Source: Rummeliibacillus sp044763875
GTDB taxonomy: Bacteria > Bacillota > Bacilli > Bacillales_A > Planococcaceae
DNA: 64,000 bases
Direction: 5' to 3'
Assembly (NCBI RefSeq): GCF_044763875.1
Contig: NZ_JBIWGZ010000001.1
Span: 434,001 to 498,000, forward strand
Shown: positions 6,655 to 15,498 of the stretch, in pieces
Layout: each line of letters begins with the position of its first letter
Position numbering within the stretch: the first letter of the stretch is position 1
Translations under genes and position numbers: made by a program
Notes under the pieces: generated by a model
What the model was told of the DNA's origin: nothing
What the model saw: only the letters and a program-made list of their open reading frames with translations
Database searches by the model: none

Positions 6655-8679
6655 ATGACACAAATAGAAATCATACAACATTTTGGCAAATATCAGTTGC
6701 AACTACCCCTTCGAGAAATGATAAGCAATTTTGTGACTAACAAATATGATTATGCTGTTATTTTAAGTAACAAAAATTCAATTGAAGGATTTTTTACCAA
6801 CCAAATACTATTAGATTATTGTTACAAACTTGGGTTTAGCCAAGTAAATGCCCTTGATTCACTTAGATCGTTCTCAAAAACATTAAACAAAAATTTTTCC
6901 TTACTTTCTGACATACCCACAAGCTTACACTTCTTCAATCATAAAACAGAGCTTTATTTCATTCGCGAAAATGAGAATATTATTGGACTTATTGATAATG
7001 CAGTTTTTCTGCAATATTTTTCTAAAAAAATGCAATCAGAAAAGCATCATTTTGACACTGTATTTAATGCTGTTCCTAGTGGCATCATGTCTGTCAATAT
7101 TGAAGGCCATATAACCATGATGAACCCCGCAGCCGAGAAAATCTCAGGTGTAAAAAGAAACAAGGCTGTTGGAAAATTTATCACAGATGTTGTACCGCCT
7201 AGAGGGCTATTAAGGGTATTGCAAACAGGTAAAGGTCATGTTGAGAAATATCAAGTAGGAAAACGCTGGTATATTTCCAATAGAGAACCGATTTATGATG
7301 GAAAACAGCTAACTGGAGCAGTTGGAATATTTGATGATATATCCAAGATGGAAATGCTTTCAACTGAACTAGAAACTGTTAAACGATTGGCTAAAGAAAA
7401 TGAAACCTTATTAGCAAATAGTTTAGATGGTGTTGCGATCATTGATGAAAAAGGAACTATATTACAACAAAACACTCGATTTCACGAGATGAATTTAACG
7501 ATTCTGTTTAATAAGCAACAGCACTTAAAATTATTTGAATTACTTCAAGAAGCCTTAAGAACAAATACACACCACGTTTATGAGGAGTACATTATCAAAA
7601 TTAATGCCATTTATCGGATTTCTTTTACTCCGATTAAAGAGGAACAAAATGAGCAACCATCACAAATATTCGTACGCATTCAAGAAATAACTGAGCAAAA
7701 GAAAGTAACAGAACAACTAAATAAATTACAAGAAATGAACGATTACTTTTTACAATTAAATCCAGATGAGTCTTTTATCTATTCATCAGATGAAATGAAA
7801 GCATTAGCAAACAACATTAAAAAAATTGTAAAAGTTAACGCACCGGTTCTTCTAAAAGGAGACGTCGGTTCCGGTCGTTCAACAATAGCACGTCAAATTA
7901 TTCTTCAAAGTGGCAGAAGAAATGCACCTTTTCTTGAAATTGATTGTCGTGGTAAAAGTTATAAGGAATTAGAAAATCTATTATTTGATTTAACGTCAAA
8001 TAGGCTATTAAGTGTGTTATCGGGTGGTACGATTTATTTCAAAAACATCGACTTTCTCCCACTACCTTTACAAATAAAATTGGCAGATTTATTGTCACAT
8101 CCATCAGTAAGCAATCAACTTGATCAAAATGAAAGAGTAATCGATATTCGCCTCATTGCTTCAGTTAGAAAAGATATTCACCTATCTGGAGACATGCCAA
8201 TTAGTGAACAACTCTATTACTTACTAAATGCTTTTACCATTGCTGTTCCTTCTCTAGATAGTCGTAGAGAAGACGTAAGGCTAATCATGGAACATTTTGT
8301 TGATGTGGTAAATGAAAAATACAATACAGAAACATTGATAACTGAAAATGCTTTAGATTTTATTTCACGCAAAAAATGGAAAGGTAATTTACTAGAAATT
8401 AAAGAAATTCTCGAACAAATGATGGTAATGAATCCCAATCAATTGATTGATGAGAGTTGTATCATCAATTTTCTACAAGAATCAGAGCAAAAATTAGATA
8501 AACCCATTATTGTAAATCAAATCATACCGCTTAAACAGGCAAAAGAAGTGGTAGAAAAAGAACTAATTGAAATGATGAGCGAGCAAAATATTTCGTATAG
8601 AAAAATGGCGAAAATACTTGAAGTGAATCCATCAACGATCATTAGAAAAGTTCAGAAAAATAAAATCCAACCTAACTAA
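6655..8679 (+). CDS. PAS-domain TyrR/NtrC-like regulator with degenerate AAA+ domain
   Basis: 674 residues. An N-terminal region of unknown type, two PAS-like domains (about 130-230 and 245-350), an AAA+ domain of the sigma-54 activator family (about 375-600) and a C-terminal Fis/TyrR-like helix-turn-helix (SYRKMAKILEVNPSTIIRKV). The P-loop is altered but recognisable (GDVGSGRST, 402-410). The GAFTGA loop that contacts sigma-54 is absent, and the Walker B acidic pair is replaced (IYFKNID where LFLDEIG is expected). It therefore probably acts with ordinary sigma factor, or as a repressor, without ATP hydrolysis. RBS GAAAGGGG. It precedes the acyl-CoA operon in the same direction; PAS domains would sense an aromatic or alicyclic ligand (inference). 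Confidence 0.8.
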   Translation: MTQIEIIQHFGKYQLQLPLREMISNFVTNKYDYAVILSNKNSIEGFFTNQILLDYCYKLGFSQVNALDSLRSFSKTLNKNFSLLSDIPTSLHFFNHKTELYFIRENENIIGLIDNAVFLQYFSKKMQSEKHHFDTVFNAVPSGIMSVNIEGHITMMNPAAEKISGVKRNKAVGKFITDVVPPRGLLRVLQTGKGHVEKYQVGKRWYISNREPIYDGKQLTGAVGIFDDISKMEMLSTELETVKRLAKENETLLANSLDGVAIIDEKGTILQQNTRFHEMNLTILFNKQQHLKLFELLQEALRTNTHHVYEEYIIKINAIYRISFTPIKEEQNEQPSQIFVRIQEITEQKKVTEQLNKLQEMNDYFLQLNPDESFIYSSDEMKALANNIKKIVKVNAPVLLKGDVGSGRSTIARQIILQSGRRNAPFLEIDCRGKSYKELENLLFDLTSNRLLSVLSGGTIYFKNIDFLPLPLQIKLADLLSHPSVSNQLDQNERVIDIRLIASVRKDIHLSGDMPISEQLYYLLNAFTIAVPSLDSRREDVRLIMEHFVDVVNEKYNTETLITENALDFISRKKWKGNLLEIKEILEQMMVMNPNQLIDESCIINFLQESEQKLDKPIIVNQIIPLKQAKEVVEKELIEMMSEQNISYRKMAKILEVNPSTIIRKVQKNKIQPN

Positions 8680-8793
8680 AATGAGCAACAAAATGGTTCA
8701 TAACATTAGTGTTGTTTGTTCATGAATTTTTGGGAGTAGCATTCCATTTAACTATTCACTAACACACTTTTCAAATAAATAGGAGGGACGCGA

Positions 8794-9951
8794 TTGAATT
8801 ATCAAGTTACTGAAGAAGTGGAAGAACTAAAAGCAATTGCCCGTAAATTTGTAAAGGAAAAAGTGGAACCTTTTGTTAACCAAATTGAAGAAGAAAATAT
8901 AATCCCTTCACATATTGTGGAAATGTCAAAAGAATTAGGTTTTTTCGGCATCAGTATACCAGAAGAATATGGTGGTCTAGGACTCGATATGGTTGGTAAA
9001 TGTCATCTGTTAGAAGAACTTGCAAAAACGCATAATGGCTATACCACGTTAATTTCATGTCATGTTGGTATTGGCTCCGTTGGAATTGTTGAATTTGGGA
9101 ATGAAACACAAAAGAAAAAATACTTGCCTAAAATGTCTACTGGCGAATGGATTGGTGCATTTGCATTAACTGAGCCCAATGCTGGATCAAACGCAGCAAA
9201 TTTAAAATCCACTGCAAAACGTCAAGGTGATAAATACATCTTAAATGGTATGAAGCACTATATTACAAATGCACATGATGCTCACGTATTTACTGTAATG
9301 GCCGTAACAGATCCTACTAAAGGTGGACGAGGCATTACATCATTCATTGTCGAAAAAGGAACACCTGGATTTAATATAGGTGCACCGGAGAAAAAACTTG
9401 GGCTAAGAGGTTCAAATTCAGCTGAGCTCTATTTTGATAATGTCGAAATCCCTATTGAAAATCGTTTAGGAAATGAAGGAGAAGGCTATATTAATGCACT
9501 AAAAATTTTAGCCAATGGCCGTGCAGGTATGGCAGCCCGTTGCTTAGGTTCATCAGAACGCTTACTTGAATATTCAATGCAATATTCGAAAGAACGGGTT
9601 CAGTTTGATCAACCAATCTTTGAATTTCAGATCATTCAACATATGTTAGCGGATATCGCTTTGCAAATCGAAACACTTCGAGCATTTACGTATAATGTTG
9701 CGTACAAAGTTGACCAAGGACAGCGTGTCGTAAAAGAAGCAGCAATGGTGAAATTATATGGTTCAGAAGTATACAACAAAGTGGCAGATCTCGCACTTCA
9801 AATCCATGGTGGTCTTGGTTATATGAAGGATTACCCAATAGAAAGGTATTTCCGAGATGCACGTATTACACGTATTTATGAAGGCACCTCTGAAATTCAA
9901 CGTAACATAATTGCATCAGAACTAAACCGTGAATACGAAGCTAAAGGGTAA
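8794..9951 (+). CDS. Acyl-CoA dehydrogenase
   Basis: FAD flavoenzyme of 385 residues introducing the 2,3-double bond into an acyl-CoA. Typical segments: FALTEPNAGSNA (FAD/substrate site), KLGLRGSNSAELYFDNVEIP, the C-terminal helical domain with QIHGGLGYMKDYPIERYFRDARI, and the catalytic Glu363 in IYEGTSEIQ. TTG start behind AGGAGGG. First gene of the probable alicyclic-acid operon; beside a thiolase remnant it may act on pimelyl-CoA or another linear intermediate, though butyryl/short-chain substrates cannot be excluded. Confidence 0.88.
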   Translation: MNYQVTEEVEELKAIARKFVKEKVEPFVNQIEEENIIPSHIVEMSKELGFFGISIPEEYGGLGLDMVGKCHLLEELAKTHNGYTTLISCHVGIGSVGIVEFGNETQKKKYLPKMSTGEWIGAFALTEPNAGSNAANLKSTAKRQGDKYILNGMKHYITNAHDAHVFTVMAVTDPTKGGRGITSFIVEKGTPGFNIGAPEKKLGLRGSNSAELYFDNVEIPIENRLGNEGEGYINALKILANGRAGMAARCLGSSERLLEYSMQYSKERVQFDQPIFEFQIIQHMLADIALQIETLRAFTYNVAYKVDQGQRVVKEAAMVKLYGSEVYNKVADLALQIHGGLGYMKDYPIERYFRDARITRIYEGTSEIQRNIIASELNREYEAKG

Positions 9952-9952
9952 C

Positions 9953-10235
9953 TGAAGTGCAAGATGTTTTTATTGTAGATATACAAGTGAATAGGACTAG
10001 TACAAGCTTCTATAAAAGCATTGAAGCAACAGGCCGGATTTCAGCTTTCAGATATCGATGTGATCGAGTTAATTGAAGCAATTGCTCTTGGACATTTAAT
10101 TGGTGCAACAGGGACCATCTTAATGACGAAATTAATTTACGAATTACAGCTCAAGATCCGAGGTACGATTTAGTTACCTTCTGTATCGGTGGCGGGCAAG
10201 GGATTATATCCATAATTGAAAATTGCCAACAATAG
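9953..10235 (+). pseudogene. Thiolase (acetyl-CoA acyltransferase) remnant
   Basis: Pieces of a thiolase remain in a broken frame. The start VQDVFIVD resembles the usual thiolase N-terminus; then a large deletion; then ALKQAGFQLSDIDVIELIEAIALGHLIGATGTILMTKLI, where the normal IELNEAF and GGAIALGHPLGASGA blocks are joined directly; then RYDLVTFCIGGGQGI near the C-terminus. Stops and frameshifts separate the parts, and the catalytic Cys regions are lost. It sits between the two acyl-CoA dehydrogenases. Confidence 0.8.
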
Positions 10236-10256
10236 AAGTAAAGAGGGGGAAACGAA

Positions 10257-11411
10257 ATGTTAGATTACACATTTACAGAAGAACAAGATCAATTCCGTAA
10301 AATTCTACATGATTTCGCCAGAGACGAATTACTTCCAAACTATACAAAATGGGATCGAGAGACTACAACACCTCGTCACCTTTGGAAAAAGCTTGGCGAT
10401 TTAGGTGTCAATGGCTTACGCATTCCTGAAGAATATGGTGGAAGCGGTGCAGATTGTGTAACAACAGGAATCGCTGCAGAGGAAATTGGGAGAGGAGACT
10501 TCAATTTAACATATGCTGTCATGTTGAATGGTCTTGTTGGTGAAATTTTGGCTAAACATGCAAGTTCAGCTATTAAGAATGAATGGTTACCTCAAATTGC
10601 TAGTGGAGATAAAATCGTAGGTATCGCGATTACCGAACCTTCTGCTGGTACTGATGCTGGAGGTATAACATCAACTGCTATAAGATACGGAGATTACTAT
10701 ATTTTAAATGGTGAAAAATCAGGTATTAGTGTAGCAACTTGCGGCGATGCATTCCTTATCTTTGCTAAAACAGATCCAACTCAAGGAAACCGTGGCATTA
10801 GTGCATTTCTCGTTCCTTCAAACTTAGATGGTTTATCAATAAAAGGTTATGAGGATATGGGCAATATTCCCGTTGGGCGTGGTTCAATTTATATGCATGA
10901 TGTAAAAGTACCGGCAGCCTATCTTGTTGGTGAAGAAAATAAAGGCTTTTCGCAAGTAATGAACGGCTTTGATTTGAGTCGATTACTGATAGGGTTACAG
11001 TGTGTTGGTGCAGCAATGCAAAGTATTGATGAAACAATTGAACATGTAAAGTTACGTCATTCATTTGGAAAGCCACTTGCTACCTATCAAGGTGTTGCTT
11101 TTCCAATCGTCACACATCACACACAATTAGAGTTGATCAAGTGGCAAGCCTACCGAGGATTATGGCTTCGTGATCAAGGTATGAAGCATTCCCAAGTATC
11201 TTCAACAGTTAAATGGTTGGGACCCAAATATAGTGTAGATGCCATTCATGAGTGTTTATTACTTAATGGTCATTATGCATACACAAAGGAATTGCCACTA
11301 GAGCAACGTTTACGTGATGTTATTGGGCTAGAGATTGGCGATGGAACAGCACAAGCAAATCAGATGGTTATTGCAAAAGATATTATTGGAAAAGAATACC
11401 GTTCTTATTAA
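10257..11411 (+). CDS. Acyl-CoA dehydrogenase, probably cyclohexanecarboxyl-CoA dehydrogenase (AliB-like)
   Basis: 384-residue acyl-CoA dehydrogenase with IAITEPSAGTDAGG and the QGVAFPIV...LQLEL-type helical domain. The usual catalytic Glu position reads GDGT (Asp362) instead of YEGT. By context (ligase, BadI-like and BadH-like genes downstream) it is the best candidate for oxidising cyclohexanecarboxyl-CoA to the 1-ene, as AliB does in Rhodopseudomonas palustris. RBS AGAGGGGG. The next gene follows 15 nt on. The substrate is inferred from neighbours; the family call is firm. Confidence 0.8.
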   Translation: MLDYTFTEEQDQFRKILHDFARDELLPNYTKWDRETTTPRHLWKKLGDLGVNGLRIPEEYGGSGADCVTTGIAAEEIGRGDFNLTYAVMLNGLVGEILAKHASSAIKNEWLPQIASGDKIVGIAITEPSAGTDAGGITSTAIRYGDYYILNGEKSGISVATCGDAFLIFAKTDPTQGNRGISAFLVPSNLDGLSIKGYEDMGNIPVGRGSIYMHDVKVPAAYLVGEENKGFSQVMNGFDLSRLLIGLQCVGAAMQSIDETIEHVKLRHSFGKPLATYQGVAFPIVTHHTQLELIKWQAYRGLWLRDQGMKHSQVSSTVKWLGPKYSVDAIHECLLLNGHYAYTKELPLEQRLRDVIGLEIGDGTAQANQMVIAKDIIGKEYRSY

Positions 11412-11426
11412 AAAGGAGGATTAACC

Positions 11427-12287
11427 ATGGTACAACCTACTAATTATGTACTGACAAATAGTGGCGTAACACCTTTAACTGATATTTTATATGACAAGAA
11501 TGATGGTATCGCTAAAATTACAATTAACCGTCCACAGGTTTACAATGCTTTTCGTGCGCAAACAATCCAAGAGCTTATTTTGGCTTTAAGAGATGCTTGG
11601 GATGATAACCGTATTGGTGCGGTCATTTTAACAGGTGCTGGGGATAAGGCATTTTGTGTTGGTGGTGATCAAAAGGAAAAGGGTAATGAAGGTGGCTATA
11701 ACTACAACGGAGGTTTAGGTGGGGGAATTGGTTTAGAAATCGAAACACTTCATCAAACAATCCGTAATATTCCTAAGCCTGTCATTGCAGCAGTGAATGG
11801 ATTTGCAATTGGTGGTGGACACGTCTTACATGTTATTTGTGATTTAACCATTGCTGCTGATACAGCAATGTTCGGACAAAGTGGACCAAAAGTTGGAAGC
11901 TATGACGCAGGATTTGGTTCTGCATATTTAGCACGGATTGTTGGAGAAAAGAAAGCTCGTGAAATTTGGTATTTATGTGAGCAATATACTGCACAAGAAT
12001 GCAAAGAAATGGGCCTAGTCAATAAGGTAGTCCCAGCAGATGATTTACAAACAGCTGCGGAAGAATGGGCTAATAAAATTATTGAGAAAAGTCCTACTGC
12101 TATTAAAATGCTAAAATATTCATTTAATGCAGATAGTGCAAATATTCAAGGAATCTCATCATTGGCAATGGGAAGCCTGGCAATGTTTTATAACACACTA
12201 GAATCTAATGAAGGCAAAGAAGCATTTCTCGAAAAACGTCCAGTTAACTTCAAAAAATTCCGTGTAAATAAAGGGGGAACAATATGA
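11427..12287 (+). CDS. 2-ketocyclohexanecarboxyl-CoA hydrolase (BadI-like), crotonase superfamily
   Basis: 286-residue crotonase-fold enzyme close to both BadI (ring opening of 2-ketocyclohexanecarboxyl-CoA to pimelyl-CoA) and MenB (naphthoate synthase). Shared blocks: KAFCVGGDQK, IGGGHVLHVICDLTIAAD, GQSGPKVGSYDAGFGSAYLARIVG, KKAREIWYLC and MGLVNKVVP. BadI is preferred because the gene lies with a ligase, two dehydrogenases and a BadH-like SDR and no menaquinone genes, and because its C-terminus (LAMFYNTLESNEGKEAFLEK) resembles BadI. AAGGAGG precedes the ATG. The stop overlaps the ligase start (ATGA). Confidence 0.75.
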   Translation: MVQPTNYVLTNSGVTPLTDILYDKNDGIAKITINRPQVYNAFRAQTIQELILALRDAWDDNRIGAVILTGAGDKAFCVGGDQKEKGNEGGYNYNGGLGGGIGLEIETLHQTIRNIPKPVIAAVNGFAIGGGHVLHVICDLTIAADTAMFGQSGPKVGSYDAGFGSAYLARIVGEKKAREIWYLCEQYTAQECKEMGLVNKVVPADDLQTAAEEWANKIIEKSPTAIKMLKYSFNADSANIQGISSLAMGSLAMFYNTLESNEGKEAFLEKRPVNFKKFRVNKGGTI

Positions 12288-13903
12288 AATTTGAAATGGC
12301 TATACAAGATTCTTATATTGAACAGAATCAAAGCCTTTGGCCAAATAAGACGATATTGAATTATTTAAATGATGCGATACAAAAATATCCAAATAAAGTA
12401 GCAATCATCGATAAGAAGAGTCGTTATACGTATGCAGAACTTGGCAAAATGGTTGATCGTGTTGCACTTGGATTATTAGAACTAGGCATTAAAAAGGATG
12501 ACGTTATCTCTATTCAATTGCCAAATTGGAATGAATTTATCATACTTCATTATGCCATTACTAGAATTGGAGCGATCACAAATCCCCTTATTCCAATTTA
12601 TCGCGAACGTGAAATTTCATATATGGTTAGTTTAGTAGAATCTAAAATGATTGTTATTCCAGATGAATTTAGAAATTTTGATTATACAAAAATGGTATCT
12701 GAATTAAGCCATCAATGGCCATTTTTACAACATGTTTTTGTAATCGGAGAAAATGTTCCGGATTCGATGCAGCCACTTAGCTATTTATTTAATACACCAT
12801 GGGAAGAAAAACGAAATGTTTCAGAATTAGATAATATTAAACTTCAGCCGAATGATATAACAGAAATTATCTTCACATCTGGAACGACAGGTAAACCAAA
12901 GGGCGTAATGCACACACATAATACATTATGTGTATCAGCTGATTCTTTGATAGAACATTTACAACTAACAAATGATGATGTTCTGTTTATGGCTTCCACT
13001 TTTGCACATCAAACTGGATTTGGGTATGGTGTTCGCCTCCCGACACATCATGGTGGGACTGCTGTTTATCAAGATGTATGGCATCCAGAAGAGTTTTTCC
13101 AACTTGTTGAAAAAGAAAAGATTACGTATACAGCAGGGGCCACACCATTTTTACAAGATACCATTCAATTTCCTCATATTAAAAAATACAATTTAGAGTC
13201 ACTCCGAGCATTTTTAGCGCTCGGTGCACCGATTCCAAGAATTCTTGTTAAGGAAGCAGCAAACGTAGTGAATTTTAATATTTTAGCTGGTTGGGGACAA
13301 ACTGAAAATGGCCTTGTAACACTTACAAAATTGTATGATTCAGAAGCAAAATTAACAGGTACGGATGGCGTTCCATTAACAGATATGTTTGTAAAAGTTG
13401 TAGATGCAAATTTTGATGAAGTATCTCCTAATACGGAAGGAAATTTACTAGTTAAAGGACCCTCTCTATTTGTCGGATATTATAAACAAATTGAAGAAAC
13501 ACATGCAGAATTCCATGGCGATTGGTTTATTACTGGAGATCGTGCAGTTAAGGATGAAGATGGCTATATCAGAATTACAGGTCGCAACAAAGATATTATT
13601 ATGAGAGGTGGTGAAAATATTCCGGTGGCTTATATTGAAAATGTGTTATATGAGCATCCAGATATTTTTGCTGCACAAATAGTTGCAATGCCCGATCCAC
13701 GATTACAAGAAAAAGCATGTGCCTGTATTTGTTTAAAGCCTGAATCACCTGAATTAACTTTTGAAGCAATGCAACAATTTTTAGAAGAAAAAGGTGTCGC
13801 TAAACAATATTGGCCAGAGCGTTTAGAACTTTTTGAAGAATTCCCTCGAACGCCAAGTGGCAAAATTCAAAAGTTTAAATTAAGAGAAATCATTGGAGGT
13901 TAA
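12284..13903 (+). CDS. Acyl-CoA ligase, probably cyclohexanecarboxylate-CoA ligase (AliA-like)
   Basis: Class I adenylate-forming enzyme of 539 residues that activates a carboxylic acid with ATP and CoA. Motifs: P-loop IIFTSGTTGKPKGVMHTH (about 193-210), GWGQTENG (A5), TGDRAVKDEDGYIRITGRNKDIIMRGGENI (hinge A8) and the catalytic Lys in PRTPSGKIQKFK (A10). It overlaps the BadI-like gene by 4 nt and the SDR follows 6 nt after its stop, so all three are cotranscribed. Substrate inferred from the operon. Confidence 0.82.
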   Translation: MKFEMAIQDSYIEQNQSLWPNKTILNYLNDAIQKYPNKVAIIDKKSRYTYAELGKMVDRVALGLLELGIKKDDVISIQLPNWNEFIILHYAITRIGAITNPLIPIYREREISYMVSLVESKMIVIPDEFRNFDYTKMVSELSHQWPFLQHVFVIGENVPDSMQPLSYLFNTPWEEKRNVSELDNIKLQPNDITEIIFTSGTTGKPKGVMHTHNTLCVSADSLIEHLQLTNDDVLFMASTFAHQTGFGYGVRLPTHHGGTAVYQDVWHPEEFFQLVEKEKITYTAGATPFLQDTIQFPHIKKYNLESLRAFLALGAPIPRILVKEAANVVNFNILAGWGQTENGLVTLTKLYDSEAKLTGTDGVPLTDMFVKVVDANFDEVSPNTEGNLLVKGPSLFVGYYKQIEETHAEFHGDWFITGDRAVKDEDGYIRITGRNKDIIMRGGENIPVAYIENVLYEHPDIFAAQIVAMPDPRLQEKACACICLKPESPELTFEAMQQFLEEKGVAKQYWPERLELFEEFPRTPSGKIQKFKLREIIGG

Positions 13904-13909
13904 TTCTAT

Positions 13910-14656
13910 ATGACAAAAAAAGTTGCGTTCATTACAGGTGCAGGAAGAGGAATTGGGCGCGAAATCGCTCAGAAATTAGCTCATAAGGGCTTTGCAATCG
14001 TTGTTACTGATGTTCATTTAGAAAATGCAAATGAGACAGTCTCACGAATTGCGGAAATAGGTGGAGAAGCAGTTTCTGTATTATGTGATGTTACCAAATT
14101 AGAAAGTGTTGAAAATGCAGTACAAAACGCTGTAGAGAAATTTGGTAAAATTGATGTTTTAATCAATAATGCTGGTTGGGATAAGATTGAACCTTTTTTA
14201 AAAAGCGATCCTTCAACATGGGAACTTATCTTAAATATAAATTTAATGGGGCAAATTCATACATGTAAGACAATTTTGCCACTTATGATTGAGAATGGGT
14301 ATGGCAAAGTAGTTAATATCGCATCTGATTCTGGTCGAGTAGGATCGAGTGGAGAAGCAGTGTATTCTGCAGCAAAAGGAGGAGTGATTGCCTTTACGAA
14401 AACGCTAGCACGTGAAATGGCACGTCACAAAATTAATATTAATAGCATTGCACCAGGTCCTGCTGATACTCCTTTATTTAAAGAAATTGGTGAGTATAAC
14501 GAAGGGATTGCAACAGCTTTAGTAAAAGCTATCCCATTCCGACGTTTAGCACAGCCATCTGATATCGCAAATGCAGTAGCTTTCTTAGCATCAGATGAAG
14601 CTGAGTATATTACTGGACAAACTCTTTCTGTAAACGGTGGATTAGCAATGGTTTAA
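13910..14656 (+). CDS. 2-hydroxycyclohexanecarboxyl-CoA dehydrogenase (BadH-like SDR)
   Basis: Short-chain dehydrogenase of 248 residues. NAD site TGAGRGIG, LINNAGWD, catalytic Ser in NIASDSGRVGSSGEAVYSAAKGG with the YxxxK pair, GPADTPLF and the C-terminal ITGQTLSVNGG. The NNAGWD, NIASD..RVGSSGEAVY and GP.DT blocks are strikingly BadH-like rather than generic FabG-like. It would oxidise the 2-hydroxy ring thioester to the 2-keto form that the BadI-like enzyme opens. RBS TTGGAGG. Last gene of the operon; a terminator follows. Confidence 0.8.
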   Translation: MTKKVAFITGAGRGIGREIAQKLAHKGFAIVVTDVHLENANETVSRIAEIGGEAVSVLCDVTKLESVENAVQNAVEKFGKIDVLINNAGWDKIEPFLKSDPSTWELILNINLMGQIHTCKTILPLMIENGYGKVVNIASDSGRVGSSGEAVYSAAKGGVIAFTKTLAREMARHKININSIAPGPADTPLFKEIGEYNEGIATALVKAIPFRRLAQPSDIANAVAFLASDEAEYITGQTLSVNGGLAMV

Positions 14657-14666
14657 CACTCTATTT

Positions 14667-14697
14667 AGCAGGGGCCTTCGGGTTTCCTGTTATTTTT
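14667..14697 (+). terminator. Terminator of the alicyclic-acid operon
   Basis: AGCAGGGGCC, loop TTCG, then GGTTTCCTGTT with wobble pairs, followed by a T-rich tail. Confidence 0.6.
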
Positions 14698-14790
14698 GTA
14701 TATATTAATTGGTAAATATTTTTCTATTTTAAGATATACTATAAACTAGTATTGAAGTTTGTTTTGGATGATATATTCTGGGGGATGAAT

Positions 14791-15276
14791 ATGTTTAAAA
14801 TCAGATACATGAGAGAAAATGAGAAAGATTTTTTTATGAAGATGCTATACGAGTCTATTTTCATTGAAAAAGAGAAAAAACCACCTATTGATAAACTGCT
14901 TTATTCTGATGGTTTGAAGAAATATCATCAAAATTGGGGCAGAAAAGGGGATAAAGCGTTAATTGCTGTTGATCATACAGATACCCCAGTTGGTGCAGTT
15001 TGGTACAGATTATATAGCAGTAAAGAAAAAAGTTATGGCTATGTGAACGATGATACACCAGAATTAGGAATTGCTATTGAAGAAGCAGCAAGGAATAAAA
15101 GTCTTGGAACCAAATTAATGAATTCGATTCTAGAGGAAGCAAACAATGATGGATTTGAAGCTGTATCGTTAAGCGTAGATGCTGATAATACAGTTGCAGT
15201 AAATCTTTATCTTAGATTAGGTTTTATAGTAGTTGGGAAAGACGAAACATCTTACATTATGCTATTAAAGTTATAG
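14791..15276 (+). CDS. GNAT-family N-acetyltransferase
   Basis: About 162 residues with an acetyl-CoA loop segment (EEAARNKSLGTKLMNSILEEA) and the closing strand pattern NLYLRLGFIVVGKDETSYIML. Start taken at the ATG six bases after TGGGGG; an in-frame TTG at 14752 lacks a ribosome site. A -10 (TATACT) lies near 14735, and a strong terminator follows. Substrate unknown. Confidence 0.75.
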   Translation: MFKIRYMRENEKDFFMKMLYESIFIEKEKKPPIDKLLYSDGLKKYHQNWGRKGDKALIAVDHTDTPVGAVWYRLYSSKEKSYGYVNDDTPELGIAIEEAARNKSLGTKLMNSILEEANNDGFEAVSLSVDADNTVAVNLYLRLGFIVVGKDETSYIMLLKL

Positions 15277-15283
15277 ATAATTT

Positions 15284-15330
15284 AAAAGAGCAATCAACAT
15301 CTAATTTTAAGTTGTTGATTGCTCTTTTTT
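15284..15330 (+). terminator. Rho-independent terminator of the GNAT gene
   Basis: AAAGAGCAATCAACA pairs perfectly with TGTTGATTGCTCTTT, then T-rich sequence follows. Confidence 0.88.
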
Positions 15331-15498
15331 CATTTTTAACCTAATTAATCTAAATATTGATTCAGTTTGATAGAGCATTTTAAGAATATTGTGATTGTAA
15401 AATATTAGAATTTATTAATTTTAGGAAAGCGAAGCTAAAAGGTAAATAAAGATTTTTCGATAATATAATTATGTAAACTTAAATTTTATCCTTTTATT

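Noticed and set aside
6546..6740. 64-codon frame overlapping the start of the PAS regulator
   Set aside because: Out of frame with the regulator and overlapping its operator and ribosome site; no support of its own.
8700..8793. Possible sigma-54 promoter (TTGGGAG..GCATT) before the first acyl-CoA dehydrogenase
   Set aside because: GG and GC elements are not at the -24/-12 spacing, and the adjacent regulator lacks the sigma-54 contact loop.
11427..12287. Assignment as MenB (naphthoate synthase)
   Set aside because: Sequence blocks are shared with BadI, but no menaquinone genes are present and the operon partners fit ring degradation; kept as the main alternative.
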